From Rotaria socialis (Eukaryota; Rotifera; Eurotatoria; Philodinida; Philodinidae): DNA of 64,000 bases. The notes below the pieces were generated by a model. That model made no database searches. It saw only the letters and a list, made by a program, of their open reading frames with translations, and had not been told where the DNA came from. This document shows positions 45,538 through 59,343 of the stretch, in pieces (the stretch's first letter is position 1; every line of letters starts with the position of its first letter). The DNA is taken from positions 244,316 through 308,315 of the forward strand of contig CAJNYU010002210.1 in the NCBI GenBank assembly GCA_905331475.1, read 5' to 3'. The translations under genes and the position numbers were made by a program.

Positions 45538-46503
45538 ACATCTGATCAACGTAAAGCACGAAAGTAAAAGTTTTGAGGTCATTTTATGTATGTTACAGTT
45601 GTCACATATATTTGACGAACAAATCTAAATAGCCAATTGTAGTTTAAGATTCAAATATCAGTATTGTATGTGATGAAATATTTGGATATGCTGAGCATAG
45701 AAAGTTAGACTGACATAAAAAAAGTACATTCATGATGAACATTTATAATAAGCTTGAAGCGATCGAAAAATGTCTGAACGATATAGCTTTAACATGCTTT
45801 GACAGTAGACAGTTTGTTCTTTTTTCTCAAGCCTCATGATAAAATAGGAAGACACTGGTGAAAAAGTTAGAGACGATAAGCTTGTATTTAGTTGAAGTAT
45901 GTCGAAGGTAGAACTTTTGCTGAATTCGACGATGTGGAACTTATTGAATTATCTTGAATATTAACTAAATAAGTAGTAGTCGTTTGGAAGTAATTGAATT
46001 TACATTGTTCACAATGTATATTTGACAATCTGTGCAAATTTCCGGCACGCAAAGTTTTCTTTGACGGATCTTGATCAATTAAGTTTAATGAGCAACGTTA
46101 TCTTCATTCGAGTTTGCTTCCGTTTACCGAGTCCAAAATTATAGCCTAGTATGTGAACAAATGCATTCTACGTGAACATTTGAAAGTATTAATATATAAT
46201 TTATCAGTCCGATGAAAATCATACGCAAGTTCACAAATCCTTTCTCTGATAATATAGCCTTCAATTGAGTTAAGCCTCTCAGTCTCTTCTCAAGCATACA
46301 TTTTAAGTAGTGAGCACAAGTAATATATGCAAACCCTTCTGAGTACTTATTTTAGTAATGAGTCTAGATAAAAGTACTTTAAAAGATAGCGACAATTGAG
46401 AAAAAAACTAATTACTCCCGATTTCGGCATAGATGTCATACATAATACCGTTACACTGGGTCTCGTGATTTCGAAGTCCTAATACCCATCGAATTTTTTT
46501 GGG

Positions 46504-48027
46504 GTATTACCCCTAAGGTATCCATATTTATATAACTATATGTTTTAAGTTGAGGAATCTGGAGCAGCTGCCTAATTCCACATAGAATATAAACGAGATT
46601 TTCGAAGAATCCATTGATGGCCTTGAGGCTGCTAGAAGCATTTCTAGGCTTGTTGCAAGAATTTGGGTGCCTCCCAGATGTATGCGCTACTTTGTCGGAA
46701 AGTCGGTTGTAATAATTGTAACAAGTTGAGGCGCAGTTGCAGTAATCTCTATAATGTATCCAGCAGCTCTGATATGTGCTCCGGTACCTGTGGTGTGCCT
46801 CGCAGGACTCAAATCGTACTGTCAGTAACGTCAGGCACGATTCTCGGAAGTCGAGGAATAATATTAGCAACCTGATCCATGGTTTCAACAATTTCACGCA
46901 TTCTTCCAGAAGCCTCACACATTCGTGTAGTAACGTCCGGTTTCTTTCTGCAACGACAGGCTTCCGCCTACGAATGTTACGCATTGTCGGAAATTCACGG
47001 TATGCTCCTAGGAATCAAAGTTTATGCTATGTATTTCAGCCAAGACTGCCAGGTGTTCAGGTCCCAAATGGGGTACATTCGTGGGGTACTCAGTTTACAT
47101 CTTTCACGCTGCTCATCACCAACGGAAATCAGTTTCGACAACTACTTTCAATCTTGAAAGGGCATTCTCATTTTTTCTTTTTACTATAAAGATTAGCTTT
47201 CAAATTGAAACTTTTATTTTCTAATAAATATATTCACAATAAAATTTCATTTTGACATGCATATATTCAATTCAATCATAATAAAACAATGCTTACTCAA
47301 AGCGAACCTTCTCGATTTATTATTACACTAACTGTTGCACGCTTTTTTCCGAAACTGTATTTGCGTTGACTTTTGGCACACTTTATTAGTGGCGGTTGTG
47401 TTTGAGCAAACGAAAAAAACTCTTCACATGCCATAGTAATATTCAATCTGATTTTCAATTCAGCAGCTATCGTTTCATTCACCATCGAATTGCGACTGGC
47501 TGTCCATGCGCTTTTCATATAACTAAAAACGCCTTCGACAAATGCATTCGAGCAAGGATTTGAGTATACATAAGAAATAATTTTGTGCATTTCAACCACA
47601 ATATGGATGATAGTAGCCGTAACATTGAAAAATGCAGATGGGGTGCAAAATGCGTACCTCAGAGGTACAATTGTTTTTGAGGTACAAAAGGCTCAAATGG
47701 GATACGGCTGGTAGCCCTGATTTCAACCTTAGTAATATGTATGTCTAAATTCAAATTATATAAAATAAAATTCAGATAAAATTATATTATTTCCTTTTTC
47801 CTGTAGCCATTATGTGTACCTTAAGCTTTTCCGAAGTGCTATTGGTCAATACATGGATCAATTATATTCGAATTCTAATTGAGCATCTTATGTGAATTTG
47901 AGTTGTTTTAGTGTATTTCTTCCAGGATGTCGAAGTTGTTACGCTTTAGGGTAATACTCCAAAACAACTCAAATTCCTCAACTTATAACATTTAGTTATA
48001 TAAAAGTGGATACCCTAGGGGTAATAC
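46504..48027 (-). mobile_element. hAT-like DNA transposon relic with long terminal inverted repeats
   Basis: The left end GTATTACCCCTAAGGTATCC and the reverse complement of the right end GTATTACCCCTAGGGTATCC match, and similarity runs about 60 bp (through TATATAACTA and AAGTTGAGGAAT). The 1.5-kb unit carries a minus-strand frame with a hAT-type C-terminal dimerisation signature near the right half. The rest of a transposase is absent or unrecognisable, so the copy is dead or non-autonomous. No 8-bp target duplication was evident next to the chosen ends. Confidence 0.6.
47297..47599 (-). pseudogene. Transposase C-terminal fragment (hAT dimerisation-like)
   Basis: A 100-codon frame reads SNPCSNAFVEGVFSYMKSAW, then RNSMVNETIAAELKIRLN. 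This follows the hAT C-terminal pattern (S-N-x-x-V-E-x-V-F-S ... R-N-x-M/L ... E-x-L-x-I-R-x-N). It lacks the RNase H-like catalytic core upstream, where the frame closes after MVEMHKIISYVY. A basic tail follows. It lies inside the inverted-repeat element 46504-48027 and is probably a relic; domestication cannot be excluded because the fragment is uninterrupted. Confidence 0.5.
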
Positions 48028-48468
48028 ATGGTTATCTGTGATTGTATACAATTCTATCGTTAGGAATTGTTTTAGTAATTTGTTCTTGTTGTTATTTCAG
48101 AACGTGAAAAAAAGAATAAATATATATAAGAACGAAGTTCTTATATTATGAGCAAATCTACATCTATTTTCAACGAAAAGTGACCTTTATGTTATTTTTT
48201 TTATAAATAAATTGAATTTTATTCAAATCGAAATCTTTTAAACAAAAAAAAAGCAAAACTAACATGATCGTCATTCAAAGTACAAGTTTATACAAGTAAA
48301 AAAGAAGCACACACACACACACGCACACTGTTAAACAGATAGAAATATTAATAAAACTACCAATTAAAAAAAAACGCATTGCATTATTTATGACATTGAG
48401 CTCATCAGAACAAAACAAAAAAAATTATCTGAACGAAAACAGCATTCTATAAGTTAAAATTAGATGTA
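48028..48468. other. Short intergenic region
   Basis: AT-rich sequence between the transposon relic and the tetraspanin 3' end. A (CA)n tract lies near 48310-48328. No gene was seen. Confidence 0.5.
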
Positions 48469-50300
48469 TTAAATGTAGCGATCACGTTGACGAAGATAAC
48501 AAAGGAGGCCAAGAGCAGCAACAATACAAAAACCCTAAAAAAATGATTAAGTTACGCAACAAAAATAAACTCTTCCAATTGAGACTAATGAAAAGTGTTT
48601 AGTACAGACAGTTGATGTATGATTCACTTTTGAAGTCATGTCGATTCCAATTAAGTTTAATTTGAGCTTAAACTGATGTCAAAATGTCTCTATGTAGGAC
48701 ATTTGAACCACGCATAAAATTTGCATACTCTTAATTCACTTGATCTAGGTGGTAAACAATCTGGCACGTAGATGTTCATTAATCAAATTAATGAGTTGTT
48801 TGTCTACTGTCATAAAAGACATGCCAAACGTAACAAAATATATGATTGTCAAAAAAACTTTTAATAAAAAACCCTAGCGAAATATTATCAAGGCAAATCC
48901 TTGAAAATATTTGTTGAATGTCCTCATTCAATAAAGTGATAAAACATTACCAAAAATAATTTCAGTTATGGATGCACAGAATACACGAATCAGAATCTAC
49001 TCTCCTATATTTGATCCTTCGCGTGGCTGTTAACGCGAAAAATCATTGTAAAATACGACGCAATTGCAGCTGAGTATAAATCGTTTCCATCAAACGGATA
49101 AGCCATTAGCATTAGTAGTATAGTTAGCTTCCAAACTAGCTCAACACTTTTGCTAAACAATATTCTTACACAATCTATATTATATGCATTTATGCATGAG
49201 ACTTATCGTTCTATATAAATCTCATTCAAACTTAATGTACCGAAAGCTGAAAAACGGATATTCATTTTCTTATTATGAATCTACTTACTTCAACGAAGAC
49301 AAGAACAAAGGCTAAAATGCCGACAATCATTAAACTTTGATTAATCTCCATTTGAATCATATTAAAACATCCCTAGATTGAAAACAGTTGGAGAAAAAAA
49401 GAGCAAATACTCCTATTATTCAACTTACATCTGTATAAATTAAACCATATGTCTCATTAGCAGCAATTTGTTTGCCGCAGCCACTTGTTTCCTCAATACA
49501 ACATGAATCAGGTACATAGGTTTGACCTGTCCACACATCAGCATTAAACCAATCGTGATATTGATCGATACCACAACAGTGAAACTAACGAAAACAAAAG
49601 TTTTCTCAAGTCCAAACAAAAAAATTCAAAAGCGCCTACTCGTTTTTGAATTGAATTCATTGTTTTTCGAAAATTATAGTCATCAGCACCTTCCTCTCCT
49701 GGGTATCGACGAATATTTTCAAGTAATTCGTTTCGAGCTGTCTTTGCCACCTTAAATCAAAAGAATTTCTTCTTATAATTTTCATTCAGTAAAAAAAAAA
49801 AAGTCCGAATAATTTTACCCGTTCATTAAAAGCAATAACAAATACAACGCCAAGTAGTAATGCAACGAAAATAGTAATCATTGTTATGATGTACTTAAAA
49901 AAATGAATGATTAAAAAAATGACAAATAAAATCAATGATTTCAATTTACAATAAATAATAATATTTTCTTTTCAAACCATGCACCAATACATCCGGCAGC
50001 ACCAAGTAACATCGAAAGTTTCGCTGAAGAAAAACAAACCAAAACATCTTAAAATTCAAAATCTGTCAGGTGCTAACCTGATATGATCAATATTGCAGGT
50101 GCAGTGAACCATTGATTTTTCATTAATGGTCGATAATCAACTGACTTTATATGTAACCACCAACTACAAACGACAACAGCAAAGCCCAAAGCCTAAAAAT
50201 TCTTTCTTCATTGAAGTATGCGCATCAATTTTAAACTTACAAAGAAACACATATTAATTATTGTAAATGCACAACGAAATACCATATAAGTTGAAGACAT
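48469..50300 (-). CDS. Tetraspanin
   Basis: Four-TM scaffold protein that organises membrane microdomains. Eight exons: 50241-50300, 50078-50192, 49950-50023, 49819-49893, 49640-49750, 49429-49584, 49289-49372 and 48469-48534 (741 bp, 246 residues). TM2-TM3 contain MLLGAAGCIGAW and TIFVALLLGVVFVIAF. The large extracellular loop has the diagnostic CCG (FHCCGIDQYHDWF), then DSCCIEE, SGCGKQ and a final Cys in DGCF, giving six cysteines. TM4 is LMIVGILAFVLVFVE, and the short tail is CYLRQRDRYI. The intron before the last exon is 754 bp, the others mostly 50-160 bp. It is divergent from FIP1L1 (248 bp between starts). Confidence 0.93.
48535..49288 (-). other. Long last intron of the tetraspanin gene
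   Basis: 754 bp with no identifiable gene or element. AT-rich; contains no ORF of interest. Confidence 0.5.
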
Positions 50301-50548
50301 TCTCGTTACTCTATTAATTGTTCAATGTGGCAGCTTACACATTAATCAAGAATGAGGAGTTACTGTACATGTGACGAATCAATAGTATGAAATGACGATA
50401 GAGGTCATGCTCTTTTTTTCTTGTTCGCATATTTAGCATATAAAGGATTCGATGTGATTGGTTGAGTTCTTTTTGTCTAACATCAACAGATGTAAACTGA
50501 GGAACAAAAATATTATTCAGAAAAAGAAATTACTTTTCAGATTTTACC
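50301..50548. promoter_or_regulatory. Shared divergent promoter region (tetraspanin / FIP1L1)
   Basis: 248 bp between head-to-head start codons. CTTTTCAG ends 8 nt before the FIP1L1 ATG and could be a trans-splice acceptor or the end of a 5' UTR intron. No TATA box was firmly placed. Confidence 0.35.
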
Positions 50549-53500
50549 ATGTCGGAAACGATTCTTGATGAAAATTCATCATTAAATGGTTTAATGACAA
50601 CAGACACAAATTCGTCAGTCAGAGAATCCGGTGTTAATAATGAGAATGAAGAAACATGGTTATACGGAAAACAAAAGGTGGAAGAAAATGTGTAAGTTTT
50701 ACACATTGATGCCATTTTATTCTCCTTTGTTTGCTTTCTTTTAGTGATAATACAACAGCACCATCAATTGATGAAGTAACAACACAGGAGATCGATGCAA
50801 GGGTATGTAGAAAGTTTTCAATTTCGAAAATCATCTAAAACAGGCTTTAGATCATCATAGACGCAATTGAAGATTAATTTAAACTGTTGAAAATTTTTCA
50901 AATTATTTCAACATGCAATTCCATCAGTATTGAAACTAGATCTAGTATTCGATATGAGCAGAAACTAGAATTTAAAAACAATAGGACTTCAGAGCTTATA
51001 TAAATGAATAATATGGTTAAGTAAAAATTTTAGCGGATATTTGTATTCTTCAATAAAAAGCATTGACAGAATTTCTTCATGATTAGCCGTACTGACTTAA
51101 CAAGAGAACGTTGTAGAATAGAGCAAGTTTCTTATAGACTACGTTTTAATCAGAGAAGTCCCTTGGTGAACTTTTTTCAAACGAAAAACATTCGATTTAG
51201 AATGTGATCTTAACTACCGATATTTCGGTCTAGCTCTTTTCACATATTCTGTTCTCAATATTTGTTCATAGCGCATGGTTTTCTTGCACCAGATGTTCAT
51301 TTTTTTCATGCCTATACTATACGAATATTCACCAGCGACTACATCATATTATTTTCATTGTGTAGGATTTTGACAAACAACGTACTCATTGACTTTTGAG
51401 ATAGATTACGATGAATTTGTTGTGTAGCCAGTTTATTCAGAAAAAAATTTCTTTTATGACAATTCATCTATTAGAAAGTACGCCGAACTTGTTCTAGTTG
51501 AACATATTCTTTAACATTTTACAAAAACTGAAAACTTTCTATCTTAAGGAAAAAGCAATTATACCATCGGCAATGAATGTAACAACATCATCGCTGCTCG
51601 GTAGTCAATTAGATGATGATTCTGACGATGACGATGATGGAATTCAAGTTACTATTCGTAATATTAAAGCAGGAGCACCAATTTTTCCACCAGCTCGACA
51701 AAATAGTCGAACGTCAATACCAAGTAAATAAATATTCTTCTTGGAATGTTTAATAAATCTTTTTAATTTTCACGAATTGTAGCAGGTCCAGTTATCCCAC
51801 CAAAATCACAGACGACACGGAATCTTGATCTAGATGCTCAAGGCATAATTAATGGACAGCCAACATATGAACATGATTTAATGAATGCATATAAAGACGA
51901 AGAAAAACCATGGAAAAAGCCAGGTATGATAAAAGAATGTTGAGCATCAGATTTAATTAAACGCTTTCAATTTTCAGGAGCGGATATCAGTGATTATTTT
52001 AATTATGGTTTCACTGAAGAAACATGGGCACAATATTGTGATCGACAACGTCGTCTACGTTCAGAAAATAATTTAGCTCGTCTCAATGCTGCTCATGTAA
52101 AAAACAAATTCTTTTTTCATTTTCTTTTTAATGCATTGAAATTCTTGTTTAGATTCCCCAAATGCCCCAAATGCTTCCTGTTCATCCTCCAATGGTACAT
52201 CCGATGAATCCTCATCCAGCTATGATTATGAATAAACCACCAATAAATATGCCAATCATGCAACGACCATTTATGAATGTACGAAAACAAGATGGAAAAA
52301 TTGATGTTATTGGTATGATGGAATCTAAATTGTCATTCACTAACTAAGATTAAACATTTTTCTATTCGAAGGTGCCACTGATCAAACATCTCGTCGACCT
52401 ATGTTTGACGGACCAAATAATTTTGAACATCCGCCATTTATGAATGGGCCTCCGTTGTATGTATCTAAATTTTTATCTTAACCAAAACAAATTGTGAGAA
52501 ACAATTTTCTATCGAGATGTTTACGAGAGCTGCCAAAGATACCTTGGCATTATACAATTGTATTCTACTTTTCTCTTATTTTTTCGTCATTCATATTTCT
52601 TGTAATAGGACTTTTTGTTTCTTCCAGAAGACTTCTGTTAGACTTTACTGTTGCCTTTCCTACGGCACACGGACTCTTCTATTCGTTTGAGCTTTATCAA
52701 TACTGCAGCAGCTTTGCTTAGTTTTACCATAATGTATTATGTTTGTCATAGTTCAGATATATATATTATAAAAAATGTGTGTGTTAGAAAGTTGACTCTC
52801 ATTTCAACTTCTAAAGCAAAATATAATCACTTACGGCTGCTTGTAACTGCAAAAAAAGATAGATACGTATAGAAGTTGTTCTCATTAATCCAGAAAAAGG
52901 AGTTCTAACTCGTTTGGAAAAAATAAAAAACTGCTTCAATGAGTATTTATTAGTTTCAAGTTTTAAATTAAAAGCAAAGAAATTTACAACTAAGTCAATC
53001 TTGAAATCTAGCGAATAGTATATAAATATACGTAAATTATTAAAAAAAGCAATTAGTAAAACTAAACCATTTTCTAGAAGTTGTTGTACAAAAATTTCAT
53101 TATGAATGCAATGATCTGTATAAAGAGACAAAGATCCTCATGTAATGATAATATTTGATATAAATCTATTGATATCTCCCTTTTATGTATATCAGAAACA
53201 GTGGTATCAAAAGTTCCACATATTGTTAGAGGACTTCAGGTAAAGTGAACATTTTTTGTATCGTTGATATTGATGATTTTAAATAGTAGTACCTATCATA
53301 AGCAGAGATCTATATTGAATTAGTTTTGTTTGTACCGATTTCTAATCATGAGTCAGACGAATAAATATAATTTCTCTTTAGTTCTGGTGGTCAACCCCCA
53401 AATGGTCAAACAGTTGGTGATCTCGGCACACCACCCCCAACATCCAATGGCCCTCCGCAACAACATGGAACACCACCTGGTGGTAGCCATCCCATCCCAA

Positions 53501-54766
53501 CACTTGGTGCACATCGAATACCTATGATGCCTCCACCACCCGGTATGCAATTTCGACCTCCATTTGGTCATCCACATGGCCCTGGCGCACCTCCATTTTT
53601 TCCTCATGGACCTGGCGGAGCAATGCATGGGGAACGGTAATCACTTTTCTTCTCCATTCATTTTCGATTGCAAAAGAAATCTTATTTAGACCTCCACAGC
53701 CGTATTTTCTACATCATCATCCACAACAACCATGGGATAAGTAAGTTCTTTTTTTTTCTTCGTTGGAATCAGTTCTATAGAATTGCATTTTTTTATTAAT
53801 AGGGGCGGTATGCCTCCTGTGCATGGTTTTCCACCGGGACAATTTCCTCCTCAACCATCTATACAAGGAAATACTGGAAATGGTCGACCCCCGTCTAGTC
53901 GAAGTCCAACACCTGAAGATCATTCACCACGTAGTTCAACACCAGAAGAAAATCGGCCTAGTGGTAATGCTGGTGATAATGACAAATCCTCTAAAGATGA
54001 TCGATATAAAGATCGATATAGGTATTTTGATATAGAAAAAAGAACAGATTATTTTGATAGAAAGAAAACATCGAATTTTCGTTTCAAAGAGATGATCGCG
54101 AACATCATTTATCTTCACGGCGTCGTTCATCACCAAAAGATCGTTCATTATCATCGTATCGTTCACGTCATCGTAGTGGTGATCATGAATATGAAAGACC
54201 AAGAAGTGATCGAAAATCATCTCGTGATCGTGATGATAAATATGAACGTTATTCACGAAAGTAATTTTTTCGATATTTTCCCCATTGCATCGTTTTATTC
54301 TTTTTTTTTGTTTCGCTGTAGACGACATCATCGAGACGATAGTGGACGTCATCATCGTGGTGAAGATGATTTATCTCGGGGTCATCGTTCAGCTCGTCGT
54401 ACACCACCAAAAAATTTTTCTTCACCACCGAAAACTCTTGCTACTAGTAACAGTCAAGTTTCTTCGACAGACCCTATTCAAACATCAACTGAAAATCCAG
54501 AAGTAATAGAAAACGAGCAGACGCCAATAACAAATATTACTGCACCAGTATCATCATCATCGCCAACTAGTCGATCGCGTCGTGATGATCCCGAACGTTC
54601 TTCTTCACGTCATGGTCATCATAAGAAATCTTCGAAACGTTCACGGCGTGATAGTGGCGATGAACGTAGTCATCGTCGACGTTCAAAAGACAAATCTAGT
54701 AGCAGTAAAAAGTTATCAAATCAAACCGAAATGTCATCGGATGTAAAAGAACCCATAAATGATTAA
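50549..54766 (+). CDS. FIP1L1: FIP1-like pre-mRNA 3'-end processing factor
   Basis: CPSF subunit that binds U-rich RNA and recruits poly(A) polymerase. Twelve exons: 50549-50691, 50745-50802, 51549-51723, 51786-51923, 51978-52096, 52153-52312, 52372-52456, 53382-53636, 53690-53740, 53803-54021, 54090-54260 and 54322-54766 (2019 bp, 672 residues). An acidic N-terminus ([19 protein letters not shown]) precedes the Fip1 motif [17 protein letters not shown], then [23 protein letters not shown], a Pro/Gly/His-rich stretch and an Arg/Asp/Ser-rich RD-like C-terminus follow, as in animal FIP1L1. Exons 10/11 are separated by a 68-bp intron that is open in one frame and could be mistaken for coding. 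Introns of 746 and 925 bp break the small-intron pattern. Confidence 0.95.
52457..53381 (+). other. Longest FIP1L1 intron
   Basis: 925 bp. A plus-strand frame (52494-52721) encodes a hydrophobic 75-residue peptide; it lacks recognised domains, so it is not called as a gene. An insertion of unknown type is possible. Confidence 0.4.
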
Positions 54767-54918
54767 TATATGTATTGTTTTCTCTGTTTTTTTTTGTGTC
54801 ATGTAAATTTCTTTTTTTCTATTGTTGTCTCTCAATTCTCTGAATATTCTAGAGAAGAAAAAGGATTAAATACATAAGCGTATTAACTAGATATAATTGT
54901 TCTAGATACATATTTGTT

Positions 54919-56483
54919 ATGGCCAGTCCACGTACTCGATCGGTGCTTAAAGATCTTAAATTAAAAGATAACAATAATGTCTGTTTTGAATGCGGCGCAT
55001 TAAATCCACAATGGGTATCTGTTACATATGGTACGAAACAATTAAAACCTAAAATTCTAAACCTATGAGACTTCAACTCAAAATAAGCGAAACATTTTTT
55101 TTTTCGTGACTTGAACCTTTACAGCGCTTCGCGGGTCATATTCTGTGAAATAATCTTTCTTGTATTTCGAAGCCTTGCTGCAAGACTAATTATTTTCCTA
55201 TTTGAATTTTGAACAAAAATACTTAAAAAACGTTTTTACAAACAGTTTTTCGCATTATCTTCATCATAGGTATATTTATCTGTCTTGAATGTTCGGGTAA
55301 ACATCGTGGCTTAGGTGTTCATTTATCATTCGTTCGATCAATAAGTATGGACAAATGGAAAGAGATCGAATTAGAAAAAATGAAAGTCGGTGGAAATCGT
55401 CCTGCAAAAGAATTTTTCTTTACTCAGACAGATTATAATACAAATTCAATGACCTTACAACAACGATACAATACACGTGCTGCTGCACTTTATCGAGATA
55501 AAATCAATACTGAAGCTCACGGTAGACCATGGTCCATTGAATCTTCAACTGCAAAGACCTACACTGACAAAACATCAAAAGTAAAGAAATTTTGCTTGAA
55601 AATATTTAAAAAGAAATTTTATTTGTTTTAGCAAACTTCATCCGATTGGACAGAATTTGCATCATCAGATAATCGAAGTGAAGAAAATAACAGTTCTAGC
55701 GGACAAGACTACCCTTCTGGCCTTGGCAGTGGCAATCCAAAATATTGGGGTTTTGGAAATACAAATAATATGGCATCATCTCAAAGTCAATCATCAAATC
55801 CGGATTTATTAGCATCATCTATTTCGAATATGAGTGTCAATGCCGCTAAATGGGCAGGCGTTGCTAAAGAATCGTTATTTAAATTTTCTAAAACAGCAGC
55901 TGAAAAAGCAACTGAATTAAAAACAAAAGTGAGCGAACAGACCAAAGACGGAGTGTTATTAACTAATGTTCAGTCGGGTGTAACGAATATGGCATCAACA
56001 ATGGGTAAATTAGGCACAAAAACATGGTCAGATATGCAATCGTTATGGTCAGGAAAAGATTATCATTCAACAAATCATCAAAATCATACGGATGATGTAA
56101 GATGCTAATCACAATTTAGAATTCATCTGTTGTTGTTTTTTCACTTTTAGACTGAGTGGTCTTCTTATCAACAAGCATCAACAGTAAAATTTGATAATAA
56201 TTTTGATTATGAAACCACTTCTACTAGTCTACCAAGTCATTCGCACGAACAGTCAAAATCAAATAATAGTCGTCCACGGAATGATCGTGAACAAAATTTC
56301 GAATCATGGTTTGATGATGAAATCAAAAATGTTGATGCTCGACCTTCATCGAAAAACTCGGATACGTCAGTTTCAGTAAAACCTAAAGAAAAAGAAGAAA
56401 AAGGATCAAATCTTATCAATTTTGATGAGGACCAATGGGTTGACGATGATGATGCTGGATGGGAATCGATCGATAGAAAATGA
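54919..56483 (+). CDS. ARFGAP1: ADP-ribosylation factor GTPase-activating protein 1
   Basis: Stimulates GTP hydrolysis on Arf1 at the Golgi, promoting COPI uncoating. Four exons: 54919-55030, 55270-55580, 55632-56096 and 56151-56483 (1221 bp, 406 residues, the same length as human ARFGAP1). The ArfGAP zinc finger is intact: CFECGALNPQWVS ... GIFICLECSGKHRGLGV (C-x2-C-x16-C-x2-C) followed by the Arg finger region and SFVRSISMDKW. The middle is Ser/Asn-rich with WAGVAKESLFKFSKTAAEKA, an amphipathic segment that could act as the curvature-sensing ALPS region. The tail ends with acidic/Trp motifs (DEDQWVDDDDAGWES), typical of coatomer/adaptor binding. FIP1L1 ends 152 bp upstream on the same strand. 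Confidence 0.96.

Positions 56484-59343
<2,860 letters not shown>

Larger units (their letters stand above)
42201..46503. other. Gene-poor interval
   Basis: No confident gene over 4.3 kb. It contains a telomere-like fold-back (43083-43128) and a candidate solo LTR (45275-45537). Minus-strand frames at 43664-43900 and 44647-44925 have no recognised domain and no matching exons. The stretch 43370-43560 is somewhat richer in GC but without identifiable coding. Confidence 0.4.

Noticed and set aside
46451..47189. Long overlapping ORFs on both strands in the transposon relic
   Set aside because: Neither translation resembles a transposase or host protein, and both strands are open at once.
53783..54766. 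327-codon continuous ORF at the FIP1L1 3' end
   Set aside because: Includes a 68-bp and a 61-bp intron and changes frame between them; the spliced version restores the Arg/Asp/Ser-rich tail.
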